Shown: piece after piece, positions 45,551-57,786 of the stretch
Layout of the letters: every line of letters begins with the position of its first letter
Position numbering within the stretch: the first letter of the stretch is position 1
Assembly: GCF_910596095.1 (NCBI RefSeq)
Contig: NC_056537.1
Coordinates: forward strand, 3,386,574 to 3,450,573
Direction: 5' to 3'
Length of the DNA: 64,000 nt
Origin: Thunnus maccoyii
Taxonomy: Eukaryota > Chordata > Actinopteri > Scombriformes > Scombridae
Translations under genes and position numbers: made by a program
Notes under the pieces: model-generated
The model's input: the letters and a program-made list of their open reading frames with translations, nothing else
The model's database searches: none
Told to the model about the DNA's origin: nothing

Positions 45551-46984
45551 TGCTCGGTGGGTGTATATCACAAGCTGGAACCTGGAGCCAGATATATAAA
45601 AGATGGTTACAAATCAATAATTTGATGAGCAAGTTATTTATGACTTTAAAAGTAATCTTTCAACTTCTGATTTAAGGCATCAAAAATGGGCATAATATTA
45701 TAGTAACAAGACCTTAAACGTCACTTGTGCGTAAAAACTTACCTATATGTGCATTAATACCCTGAATATTAATCTTTGCTGGGCCTGAGTCACAGTTTTT
45801 ACTCCGGTGATGTCAAAGGTTGGTTTTTATCTGTATTTAGTATTTGATTTATATTGTGCTGTGTGGCTTCAGCTGACATGAACAGGAAGTTTTATATCCT
45901 GCTGCCACATATCACTGACACGTAATCAGGGTTTTTAATGTATTCTGTGACAGTTCAACCAAACACAACATCTCTCTTTATGGAACTGGAAACTGCAGCT
46001 CCCAGACTAAAGGAGCTGCATAACCTTTCAACATTGGTATTCTTATTTTATCGCTCTTTTCTTTTACTGCCTGCCAAATCACAAAAATGCTTTCAGATTA
46101 ATGGTCCAGAGGAGGACACAGCAACAGAAAAAGTGAACGGACCTACCTCTGCAGCAAACCACACCAAGCCGTGTTTAAGTAAATCTGCAAGAAGAACAAA
46201 GAAAATCCAGTGATTATTGTGAACAACATGATTTTTAATGTCTGCAAATAATGAAACTTGACTTTATAACTTACCTCATCTTGGTCCTACTGGAAAAAAA
46301 AGGCTGAGGTTGAGATACAGTTAGTGTTTAGCTGTAGAAGTCAACTGACTAAATATTTGTATTAATTTCTACAAAATCAATATCACTGCTATTTCTGAGT
46401 CTGTTCTCCAAATCGGCAACATACAATTCTTTTTTAAAGACTTAAAATTTAAAATTTGTATGTGAAGGTTGAAGAAGTTTTTTTTACATTAGTAAAGCCT
46501 GTATAAGGACTGGCACCAAGATAATTTCTGTGATTTAGCTCAGTCTGTTGTTCATGCTAACAGCGACAGATAACATTAGCTAACAGTTACAGTTAAACTA
46601 ACCAGTGAGTGCTATCTAAAGTATGTAAACCTTTAAAACAAATCCAAATCCAAAATCAAAATCAAATTTCTTGTATCAATATTCTATGACCTGAGGATTC
46701 CTACATTTGGGAAACATCATCATAAAATGCCTGATTAGTATAAAAACTGTTAGCATAAAGACTGTTAGAGAGCATCAACTCTAAAGCAATTATCATTTTA
46801 ATAACAATATTTTTCTTTACAAATCATCTTAAATAAGTCTGGTGGGATTTAGATGTCTTTAAAGCTAATACAAATTCACATTTTGTCACTTTTAGCATAA
46901 TGCTAATGTCAGCTAATCTCTCTGCTTCTGCAATATGCATCCCGATTTATTGCCAACAATCCGATATATTAAAGATATATATGA

Positions 46985-47130
46985 AGCAACTACCAATGTG
47001 ATATGATACGATTCACCCGTTTTCACGCAGCGCGATTCGACACAATTTAATTCAACACGATGCGAATCAACGCGATACGATGCAATTAGACGCAATGCAG
47101 AGGAACGATGCTATGCAATTCAATATGGTA
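46985..47130. repeat. Degenerate CGATNCGATT-type short repeats
   Basis: Repeated 10-12-bp variants such as ACGATGCGAATC and GCGATACGATGC, interspersed with ATTC. The pattern matches fish repeat elements, but the period drifts. Confidence 0.5.
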
Positions 47131-48086
47131 CAGAGAGTTTGATTTTATTTCTGAAACACACAGCAAGTCATAAATTGACGAAAAGTGTAATTTTTACTTT
47201 ACATATTTGCTTCTCTAGTACTGCAACTCAGTAAATATGTCATTTATTTCTTTTTGACCTCGAAAAAAATCACACGGACCTTTCACAAACAGGCCTTTTC
47301 ACAAGTCTTTTGTAGGGTAGTGTTCTCTGTCTCCAGTTTACATGCATGTGCTCCGTAACCCAAACAATTACTATCAAAATAGTTTAATAATCCACTTACT
47401 GTGACGTGCGGAACAATAACTCTAGGACGCAAGTTCCACCCAGAATGTTTTGGTAGCACACTCGGCTGTAGCATGTTAGCACACAAAAGAAACAGTTTAG
47501 AGAGGAAGAATCAATCTAAATATCAAATAATTTGTCACAAATTATTGATCACATTTCTAAATAATAAAGGCATAGTGCATCTACTAATAATAATACCAAT
47601 GCAAAGATGTTTCAAATGATGTATCGCAAGTTCATCCCAAATTGCATCAGGTGCAAACTTTTTTAATCGAGGCAATTGCAGCGTGAGCGCTTATGCCGGT
47701 CGGTGCAACCGTCCCTAGCATATACTGGGTAATCTGAGAAACGGACCAAACTCCCAGAAGTGCAGGGTGGCTCTTTAACTGAACACTGACGCTGTGATTT
47801 AAATTTAGGATCTAAATTTACATCTTCTGAAAATGATCTTGTGTTTACAAAGTCAACAAGACTGTGAGCAAGATGAACATGAAGCTTTTGTATTTAATGT
47901 GACAGCAACAAGACGAGAAAAGTACATCACATTTCTGTTTGAACATAGAAAAGATGACATGATGCTGTTTAGCACAGACTATAGGCTGAATTATACTTCT
48001 ACAAAGAGTCGTTTGCTAGCAATGTGACCGTTGTGTTTAGGCTCTAGAAAACTGAACGGGTCAAAAAACTGTGAACATTACTGACC

Positions 48087-48278
48087 GTTAGCTTGCCAGG
48101 CTGCACTCTGTGTCTACAGTCGTGTATTTCCAAAGTACAGATTTGCATTCATTGCATTATAAATCAGATTAAGGTTCTTGACGTTAGCTTGCCAGGCTAC
48201 ACTCTGTGTCTACAGTAGTGTATTTCCAAAGTACAGATTTGCATTCATTGCATTATAAATCAGATTAAGGTTCTTGAC
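48087..48278. repeat. 96-bp tandem duplication
   Basis: GTTAGCTTGCCAGGCT starts at 48087 and again at 48183. The two 96-bp units differ at only two positions (GGCTGCA/GGCTACA and CAGTCGTG/CAGTAGTG), indicating a recent duplication. Confidence 0.93.
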
Positions 48279-49004
48279 TCGTTTTCAAGACAGTATAAGC
48301 TTTTTGTGTATTCATCCGTGTTTCTATAGAGACATTAGTGTAGGTTTGAGGAGGATACTTTGTAGACATGGTGACAATTGGATGCAGAAGTATAAATCAG
48401 CCTTAAAATAAACAAAAGCAGGTTTGATTTACCACTCGTGTCCTAACTGATATCATACAGTACAAATATATCACAGCACAGTGTCAATACAGGCTGAAGC
48501 AGAAGGCAGCTTAGATTTAACTGAAGAGTTTTGTCCCAATGTGAGATATCCAAAAACTACAGAACTCAAAAAAACTACTCCAACCCTTCCTTATCTACCT
48601 CAGCTCACATTACAGATTTCCTAGATTTAAACAGTACAAAACTCAGCTCATGCCTGAAAACAGCTGAAACTAGTCACTAGGTGACATCACGGCTTTAAAG
48701 CAAAAAAGGATAATTAATAGATATAACCAATTAAGGAGATTAAGGCCATATATACTAACTGTACCATACCAGAAGCTTAGAAAGCACTACAATCTTTCTC
48801 CTGACGTGTACCTTTGGTTGTTAAAGTATCCAAGGTATTCACCACAACTTTCATGTCTTATCTGTTCAATAAAAGTCAAAGTTTAAGGTGGATATGCAGC
48901 ATTTTGGAATAAAACTCTTCAGTTACACAGAAGACATTAGACCTGATTTCTGTCCTTAAAATTGAAAATCACTCTTAAGGCCAACAATCAATGACAGACC
49001 ACAT

Positions 49005-52000
49005 TTAACTATCAAACATCTTCTTCCTATCAGACTTGTCTTCAATGTTCTTACGCCAGTCTCCCACATCGCGCAGCTGCTTGTCCTGTGAACACAGACA
49101 ATATTTATTTTAGTTCAGATGTAAAATGTAAAATGATAAAATACAAAAAAAGACGGAAATTGCCAAGAGCCAAATGGTGATAAGTTCCAATGGACCAGTG
49201 TAAACTCTCAACCAGTCATACTAAGACAAAACTACGACTCTATCAAACTGGTGCCTGTTAGCTGCTACTGAAGACCAATGTTCATGGTAGGTGTAAATAT
49301 AATCCAGCTACATAAAGTACATTAGAGTCAGACACTATTCAGACACATTCTTCTACTATTCTATAGCTTTGTTTATGGTGATCTAGCCAGTAGTTATTCA
49401 ACCATGAAACTGCTGGATGAACAAATTACAAACCCCACCGATATCGCCATCCTTAATTTCAATTTATTAAAAATTGGATTCATACTGTAAATTTAGCCAT
49501 TGTTTCTATGGGTTTATGAATGTACTATTAAAGTAATTACTGGGATCTGGGAACCAGTGAACATTTTTCAAACATGAGCAGTCAGCGGTTTATCCGCAAT
49601 ATTTAAACACCTTTATTTGGAGGTCAAACTTCAAGTGAGAACACCTGAAATTTTATGTGATACGATTGGGTAATAAGTAAACTTCCAAATAAGTTAACTG
49701 AACTTGGTTTAACACTGGGTATTGAATGTCAATACTTTAAAATGTGTCTGCAGCACAGAGTATCAAAAGTGCCAAAACTTGGCATCAAATGTCTGGTCAG
49801 ATTCAGAATCTTGTTGACTTCTTTGATCAGATGGTTTCTGATTTAAATCATAATTAAGGTCAGTTTGAGATTAAATTTTATTTAGACAAAGTTCTTGTGT
49901 TTAGACAAGATTTAACATTTGAGAACTGGAAAACAAGGTATTGAAAAAAGTATTTTTTATTTGTGTTGAAATAAGGTTCATTATTGTTTTTTCTCGTTAT
50001 TATTGCTAATTTTTCTTGCTCTCTCACACGTCTTTTTAGCAATGTTGCAGTGTTCATAGATTTCACCACCAAACTTGGCGAGTACAATGAGGCCAAACCC
50101 ACAAAAATAAGATCTAAGTTGTAACCAACCAGAATTATCCCTAAGCCCTGCCTGCTAACGTACGGGAGCCGACAACGGCCGTGTTTGAAATTATTTTTTT
50201 TAATGCTGCTATTTTAGAGATCACAAGTTAATTATTTCGTTATTTCAAGAAAACAAGTGTTTTTATCACGAGATAACGAGATAATCTCTGACCCTTCTAC
50301 TGTTTGGACTCCCAGGCTGAGAGGTCATATTTTCTTGGATTTCTAACACTATGTATTCTTTATTTTCAAGCCATATCCACACATGGATACAGTATGCTGT
50401 ATCTACTTGACAACAGAGGTGAGAGTGCCTGAATGAGTCAGCCATTCAAAACCTCAGGATAGTAAATAAATAAACATAACATGCATAGTGTACTCCATTG
50501 GCTATCATGATGGTTCAGTTATTATTCATCAATAATTAAGGCCAAAAATAACACCAAATATTCATTAATTTGGAAATCAATAGCGTTTGGGAGCCTCTGA
50601 GCAGCACTGTTCCGAAAGTCAACTTTTGGTAGCGTAGCTCCTTTAAGGAACAGCTCAGTGCGTAGTGAGTGTGCTCTCAAGAGAGAGTGAAAGAGTCTGT
50701 GTGTGACAGTGAGGATGCAGCTATCGGAGCAACCCGCCTACCATCCAAGAGCAGGCTGAGCAGGCAGAAAGCGGGAGAGTTTCTGCCGAAAAAAAGCACA
50801 GAGACCCGGGAGACATGAGAGCAGCTGCTCGCTAGCAGCTCTGTGTGTTTACAGCAGAGAGCAGGAGGGAGGACAGACGTCTCACTCTTCTGCTCTGCTG
50901 CTGCTGCAGACTTTCAGTTTATAATTGTAGCGTCTGTAGTCTGACTAAGTATCAATAACACATGTAGTATTTTACAAATTGGAGTTTTTTATTTGATGAA
51001 CGTGGGCACTGATATGTGAAAGACGCCGCCACCCCAGACTAGTCAACACAGGGGAAACACTGATAAAGCTAATGAAAATATGATGCATATTACAAAACAA
51101 ATTTTGTCATGGAGACACACACTAGTTTAATTATTTTGTTAGTATAAAAGATTCTCCTGTGTAATCTGACTTCTGGCTATAGGACAGTGTAATTAGTGAG
51201 ATGTGCCACCGCTCTTCAAAGTCCCTCCATGAGTGCTCTTTTGTGACAGCAATTTCGTAATAACAATTATGAGAGCTCTATTATAGATGTAGCATTGGTT
51301 CAACATAATGGACAATGCATGAAGTAATGACATGCATTGATTAGGTCGTTATTTCAAGATAACAACGCTCATTTTCTCAAAATAACAAAATAACTAATAA
51401 TAATAAATAATTCGTGATTTTGAGATAATGGCATTTTTTTTAAAAAAGCATGGCCATTCTCGCCTTCCATACTAATGGGACAGAAAATAGAGAAATAAAC
51501 TTTCCCTTTGACGTTAAAGCTGCTATAAAGGAAATATAAAAAACAAGATGAAACGAGTTCAGACTGAAAACTAGACGAATCAGGTAGCAGCTCACCTCTT
51601 CTTTCACCTCCTTCTTGACCTGCTTCAGGTTGGCTCTCAGGTCCATGTTGACTGTGTGCTTGGAGCCCAGCAGAGCTTTCAGCATAGCATCAGCAGACAT
51701 ACGCACTTTCTTCAGACGGGGTCTCTTGAACTTTCCCCTCAGGTCCACAATCTTGATGTTGAGGTCTCTGACCTTTAGGAGGATTCAAGACAGAGAGAAC
51801 AATTATAGACTTTAATTAATGGTCAAATTATGAGTCATGAAAGACCAGTGACACATTCTGTGGTCAGCTAAAGATCATTAGTTTGTGTTCTCAAACACGT
51901 GTTCTCGATATTTGTCTGGTGGAACAATAGGATGATCATTTTTACAATTTATTGGTCTCTTTTTAAATTTTTTAACAGAATTTCAAATGGCTGGATTATG

Positions 52001-54388
52001 TTTGAATTCATGGACAGCTACACTTAGCTTTTAAACAAGGTTGTATAACAATAACAGGTTCACAATTCCTCCAATACTTCTCAAATCTTAAAACAACAAT
52101 CAGGAGCCCAAATGAACATTATACATGTTTTTATTGCTGTAATCATTCCTCCTGTTCATACTGACCATTAGAAGATCCCTTCATAATGACCTTATAATGG
52201 AAGTGATGGAGGACAAAATCCACAGTCCTCCTTCTGTGCAAAAATGTATTTAAAAGTTTATCTGACGCTAATATGAAGCTTCAGCGTCCAAATGAGTCAA
52301 ATCAAGGAGATATCTTTCAACCTTACAGTCTTTTTAGTGCCAAAGTCCCTCTTTTTGTTACTATACTTCCACCTGCAGCTCAACAGGGAATCACTGTCTG
52401 AGGAAACACAAAGAGGGAATTTGATGCTAAATGTGTCAGATATCCACTTGATATGACTAATTCAGACTGATGAAGCTGAATATAAGCTTCACAGAGACTT
52501 TTAAATGACTGTGTGGACACACTGTGGATTTTGGCCTCCATCACTTCCATTGAAAGCACATTTGAAGGATCTTTTAATATCCAGTATGAACAGGAGGAAT
52601 GATTACAGCGAGGAAAACCTCTTTCACTGTTCATATGAACACCTGACTTGTTTTAAGATGGACATGAAAAATTGTGAACCTCTCCTTTAAGTGCTAGTTA
52701 CAATAACCTTGATGCATTTTGATGTTCCAGGATGTAAAATCACAGATAGATAGATAGATACACAGATAGATGATTGTGATAGATCACTCCATCTTCCATA
52801 CAGAAGACTTTCTGACACAAAATAGTTTCTAAATTAGATTTTTTTTCCTTGTTTGTTGATTAAAATACCAGCCACAGCCACAAAATCCATCTACAATCAC
52901 CTATATAATACAATGGCAAACACAAATACAATTATTATGGCAGATATTAATAGAAATACTGTTTTTGTGTAGTTGACATACTCAAATGTAAAAGTACAAA
53001 TCAATAGAAAAACACACTAAACCAGCTTTTTTTGAGTTTTTCTCAATGCATTTTCAAGTTCATATCACAACTAAATGTACAAATGTTGATCATAGTGATC
53101 ACTTCATATTAATCTAGATACAAAGAGTATCTGCACATTGAATCAGAGCTCCCTTTACTTTATTATTCACATTTATAAATAAAGTAAAGGGTACTCCTTC
53201 TATCTACAGTTGGTTAATTGTTTTCATCCCACTGAGGTTTTGTGGATGTGCACACAACTACACTTCATATTAACCTCACATACAAAAGGTAAAATAAATA
53301 TATTAAACAGATCTGAGGAAGAACTTCACCTCACCTCATTGAGAACCAGGTTCAGTTTAAACTCAATGCTGTATCTCTCCTCTTCACTGATGTCAATCTC
53401 CTTATGAAGCTTCTGGCAGAGTTCCTGAAGAGAAAACAGTATTTTAGAGTTCAGCAGAAAATGTATTTTTCACCTAAACTCACAAAAGAGCCAAAACTCG
53501 GTTATTTCTTAAAAAGTAATATATGACAAGAGTATAATTGATTTTTGGGAGTAAATAACTGTGAGAACATGTAACTCTTGTCCATGAAATGTATTGGTAG
53601 AAGTAGACTTTGACTCCCACATATAACCGCGACAGCAGTTTAACCCGGACCGACCCGGGACAGTCTGTCTCACCACAAGCTCGTCCTTGGAGTACGGCAG
53701 CTCCAGAGGAGGAATTTTGTCTGCCAGGAACTTCTCTCTCTCGTCGGCCTTCGCTGTTGCTTCAGCTTCCAGCAGATTATTAGCCACCACCAGCATACAG
53801 CTCTGAGGATGACATCATCACACAATTTTAAGTTTTTTTCTACAAACAATTTATTTGTAGAAAATTCATATTTATTAATTTCTTACCTTCAGAGTGTGCT
53901 TACGCCTTGCAGACAGTCTTTTCCTGCAGACAGAAACACAACAACGTTAATCAGGCTGAGTGGAATTAAAGTAGATTTGAGCCATTATGTTGTAAATATG
54001 TAAATCTGTTATTATGATCAGTGGTGGAATGTAACAACTAATATACATTTACTCAATATTCTACTTAAGTACAATTTTATTGTACTTTACTTGAGTATTT
54101 TCATATGATGCTACTTTATACTTCCATAACTACTGTGGTTTTGTCATGTATCAGCTGCACAATCCTCTAAAACTGTTATTTTAATAATGGAAAATGTTTA
54201 TAAACTTAAAACAAAACTTTTTTTTTTTTTTTTTAAGAAATAGAGCTTAAAACTAAAATGCTTAATATGCATATCTGATAAGACATTTATGAAACATCCT
54301 TCTATCTAACAGACAAATAAACATGAAAAAAAACATAATCTGTTGTTTTATGACGATATAATAAACTCATTACTCACTCGTCAGCCAT
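49005..54388 (-). CDS. Troponin I, divergent fast-like copy 5 (TnI-5), complete, 174 aa
   Basis: Troponin inhibitory subunit. Coding exons: 54378-54388 (exon 2 runs to 54413), 53887-53923, 53674-53802, 53335-53424, 51596-51772 and 49005-49085, stop TAA at 49007-49005. The start codon is in a good context (CTACCATGG). The N terminus MADEKRLSARRKHTLK and exon 4 (SCMLVVANNLLEAEATAKAD, then IPPLELPYSKDELV) differ strongly from copies 1-4. Exon 5 encodes LCQKLHKEIDISEEERYSIE. Exon 6 keeps [20 protein letters not shown], one residue longer than in copies 2-4, then [20 protein letters not shown]. Exon 7 is [20 protein letters not shown], ending KKMFDS. The LRDVGDWRKN and RGKFKRP motifs are typical of vertebrate troponin I generally. 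Intron 1 is about 6 kb. I cannot assign it firmly to a named paralogue. It has no cardiac-type N-terminal extension. Confidence 0.93.
50164..51468. mobile_element. Likely 1.3-kb inverted-repeat element in intron 6 of TnI-5
   Basis: The left end GGGAGCCGACAACGGCCGTG and the right end, complemented GGAAGGCGAGAATGGCCATG, agree at 15 of 20 positions. Just inside, GTTATTTCAAGA and AAGATAACGAG-type motifs occur near both ends. A GC-rich segment at 50600-51065 appears to be a separate insertion. Confidence 0.5.
52130..52660. mobile_element. Foldback MITE, copy 3 of 3
   Basis: GCTGTAATCATTCCTCCTGT at 52136 and CAGGAGGAATGATTACAGC ending near 52609 are the inverted arms. It is very close in sequence to copy 2. 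It lies in intron 5 of TnI-5. Confidence 0.78.
54019..54190. mobile_element. Fragment of the AAGTAACTAAATACATTTAC family
   Basis: CAGTGGTGGAATGTAACAAC followed by TTGTACTTTACTTGAGTATT matches the left end of 8618-9543. Only one end is present. It lies in intron 2 of TnI-5. Confidence 0.65.
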
Positions 54389-55119
54389 GGTAGCTGCAGG
54401 ATCTTGATATTATCTGGTAGAAAAAGATGAAAACCTAGATTAAGATTATGTTTGTAGCTTTTGCTGTGTGATAATAGTCAATATCACATAATCAATAATC
54501 CAACCCACCCCTGGTTTTGACTGTCAGGTCAAATTTTAGCAATTGTTTTAGACCCTAATGTGAGCTTTCCAGACACTTAAGGCAAAAATAACATAAATGA
54601 AAGGAGAAATTAAAAAAAAAAAATCCTTTTCTTCATGTATATTAACTAAATAATCTTTCCTCTGGTGCCCCCCTCAGGACAAACGCTAATAAGGCTGTTT
54701 ATAGGGAACAAATTTACACTGAATCTGACATTTCAACTGTGATTTTGGGCACTTTAATTGTCTTTGAACAGCCATCGAATTTCATGCAGCTTTTCTGCCA
54801 TCATTTGGTAAAAAAAAATCTGCAAATTCTTGATCATATCTGTTTCAGACAATGTTCATATAAACATTAAAGCACTCCTGCCTTAAATCTCACATCCCAG
54901 CAGATACAGAATTAGCTTCCACTCCTTTGTATCAATCTACAAGTGAAAAGATAAAAAGTTGAGCTCCCCATTTTTACTTTCCACTGTACTGTTTCTAAGT
55001 CAAACAGTTTCCTGTTTATAGCCATGTCTTTTTCCTGCTGTAGAAACTCACCTGTCTCACATTTCATGAATAGATGTCATGTTAATTCTATCTTAAGACA
55101 TCATGTTAATTCCAGGAAA

Positions 55120-55570
55120 TTTCATGGAACTGAACTTTGTAACCCAGGCGGTGCTAATGCTCTAAAGGACCATACCGCTATTTTTAGCCACACTAGCAGC
55201 TCTGTTGGCTCTGGGGATAAAGGTCCAACACTGTGGTCCAGACTGAAATATCTTATCAGCTATTGGATGGATTGCTATGAAATGTGTATTCCCCAAGAGG
55301 ATAAATCCTAATGACTTTGTTGATCCTCTTAATATTCATCTGGCGCCACCAGCAGGTCAAAATGTGAACATTATTTCATGACAAAATGGGTTTAAAACTA
55401 ATGAATAAATTCCCTTCAGCCTCAACTGTCAAGTGAGACTAATGTTAACATAACATGCTAACATTCCAACACTAGCATGCTAATGTGCTAAATAAAGGCA
55501 TGGTAGCTAATGTGTAAAATGCTATATGCTAAATGTTAGCATTATAACATACTATTAAATGTGTTAAGCA
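55120..55570. repeat. Interspersed repeat (GGATGGATTGC type)
   Basis: CTATTGGATGGATTGCTATG, CCTAATGACTTTGTTGATCC and GGCGCCACCAGCAGGTCAAA match a very common fish interspersed repeat. A second diverged copy is at 58430-58780. Confidence 0.55.
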
Positions 55571-57114
55571 TATTACCACAGTTGAAAACAACACAATAAC
55601 TGGATTTGTTGATATATGCATTCTGAAAAAGGTGCAGGCTGAAGCTACAGCTTATAATGCCGACACTTTTATTCTCCTATTAGCTTGCATGACAATCAAC
55701 ATCAATACCACATCATTCGCATCATATGTTACAAAAACAGTAAAGTAAAAAACATACAGATGTAACTTCGTAAAAAAGAAAGGAATAAATTGCTAGAAAT
55801 AATTAAAAATAATTTTATGACCAATGTTAGCATTATAACATACTATCTATATGTGTTTTAGCATGTTGTCAGATTTTAAAATATCAGCATCGAAGCCATA
55901 AAATCTCTCTGCAATCAGCAATATAATATAACTGTCACCTTTTGGCAAAAAGGGTTTTGGTTAACATTTTGCACAATTATATCATATGTTTAATCTATTA
56001 TGTTTTATGTATTGTATGTTCACGTTTGTGCGTTCTGTTTCAGCTGAATACAAGACAAATTTCCTCTAGCAGACAATGAAGTTGAAGTAAAGGTACTTTT
56101 GTATAATTGCTATAGTTTGTGCCATCTCACATGTAAAAGTACAAATCAAATCCTATATCATGTTGTTGTATTTTCCTCAATGAATACTGACGTTCATATC
56201 ACAACAAAATGGTAGCTAACGTGTAATATACTATGTCTATGTGTGTTTTAGCCTTTAGCATCTAAGTATGTCAGGTTTTACATGCTAACATTAGCAGGTC
56301 AACATTTACAATTGTCCAACACTTCAGTTCTTGACAGGATACCTAAACTAAGAACTAAATTCCATCAGCCTCAGCTGTACTTTTATACTAATGCTAACAT
56401 AACATGCTAAACCTTAGCATGTCACTATTCTGTATTTAGGCAGGTGAACATGCTGGTGTGCTATATTTAGCATCTTTGCCTCACCAAGTAACAGTCAGTG
56501 ACGTAATGAACAAAAAGCAGATGCAGTGTTGAGTCTTTTATAGTCAGACTAACCCACTTTGTTTAATGCAACCAACACGATTTGCTTTGAAATCTTGTAG
56601 TTGTAGTTAAATTACTTCATTTAAGCTATTTTAACTCATTTATTTTACTTCAATTCTACTCAGAAATGTCCATACCAGTTGTTACCTAAAAACGCATTTA
56701 TTCAAAATGTATGTATGTATTACTAAGTCAAGACAATTTTCTTTGTTTTCACTTTGACCAACTTCTTAAAATAAGTTGTCAACTGATTAAAACATGCACA
56801 TCTAAGAACATCTTCTTAAAAATGCCCACACAAATGAATTTCTCCAAAACACCGCAACATAATCTGTAAAACTGTTGGCACTGATGTACAGTATATATGA
56901 TCTGTAGTATGTGATGTAGCCTAACCAACATCCACCATGTCTCATTTAAACACAGTCCTGTCTTGTATCAGCAGCCAGCACTGAATAGGTTTTGATATCA
57001 AAAACCAAACTGAATTTGTAAACAATCAGGCTTTTCAATTCTGCAAAGATTAGATTGTCCCCCTGTTCACATCACTGGTAACACATGTATCCACAGGCAA
57101 GTGTAATGTTCCAA

Positions 57115-57786
57115 CCCAGTCACCAGAAGAAAACGTTGGCATTGAACGTTTCTGCAAACCACAGAAACGTTGAATATATACGTTTAAAAACGTGAATTAC
57201 GTATCTTATCAACATTTCTACAAACGTAGCATATTAACATTTCTATCCGTTGAATAATGATGTTTTATGGTGTCACAATGCTGTGGTTAAGGTCTGGTTA
57301 GGTTTAGGCACAAAGACCGCTGGGTTAGGGTTAGGGGAAAGATCATGGTTTGGGTTTAAATAAAAATTAAAATTTTTTAAAAAACGGCCGATGTCTCACT
57401 AAAAAAAAGCCGGTTTTCTCGCTAGAAAAACGGCTGCAAATGTCCTGATGTCTCGCTAAAAACATCCGCTTTTGTCGGTTGAAACGGGAAGCGGACATTG
57501 GTTTCGGTTTCGAGGTGGTCTCGAACCGTATTCTCTGCTTACTAACTTACTAACCATCCAACTGCCCCTCTTCCTCCTATATAGAAAAGATCAATGCATA
57601 TAGATCACATGTGAACTACGTCAGTTTAGAAATGTTGAGATGATACATATTTTGGAAATGTTGATACAATACGTATTGTTGAAATGTTAATATGCTACGC
57701 ATTTCATGTGTTGAAACGCAGATATCCAACGTTTCTGTGGTTTGCAGAAACGTACGATGCCAACATTTTATTCTGGCGACCAGGCT
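57115..57786. mobile_element. Inverted-repeat element with arms of about 65 bp
   Basis: The left arm (CCAGTCACCAGAAGAAAACG, then TTTCTGCAAACCACAGAAACG) and the complemented right arm (CTGGTCGCCAGAATAAAATG, then TTTCTGCAAACCACAGAAACG) are long inverted repeats. AATGTTC sits beside both ends (57105-57111, 57788-57794), a possible target duplication. No coding capacity. Confidence 0.78.

Larger units (their letters stand above)
36766..49004. other. Long intergenic gap between TnI-4 promoter and TnI-5 3' end
   Basis: Twelve kilobases with no intact gene. It contains inverted-repeat elements (37060-37215, 39095-39960), LINE 3' ends (41690-42140, 45060-45275), a repeat paired with 61.8 kb (42200-42626), the relic troponin exon (43735-43790), a small element (45282-45550), degenerate CGAT repeats (46985-47130) and a 96-bp duplication (48087-48278). 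In 40.0-41.6 kb I see nothing. Confidence 0.6.

Noticed and set aside
46913-47095. Minus-strand frame over the CGAT-type repeats
   Set aside because: Composition follows the short degenerate repeats; there is no start context or splice support.
49005-54388. TnI-5 as a cardiac or slow troponin I
   Set aside because: It lacks the cardiac N-terminal extension. Its exon 6-7 sequence ([17 protein letters not shown]) is fast-like, and it shares the array promoter. The RGKFKRP motif alone is ancestral and not diagnostic.
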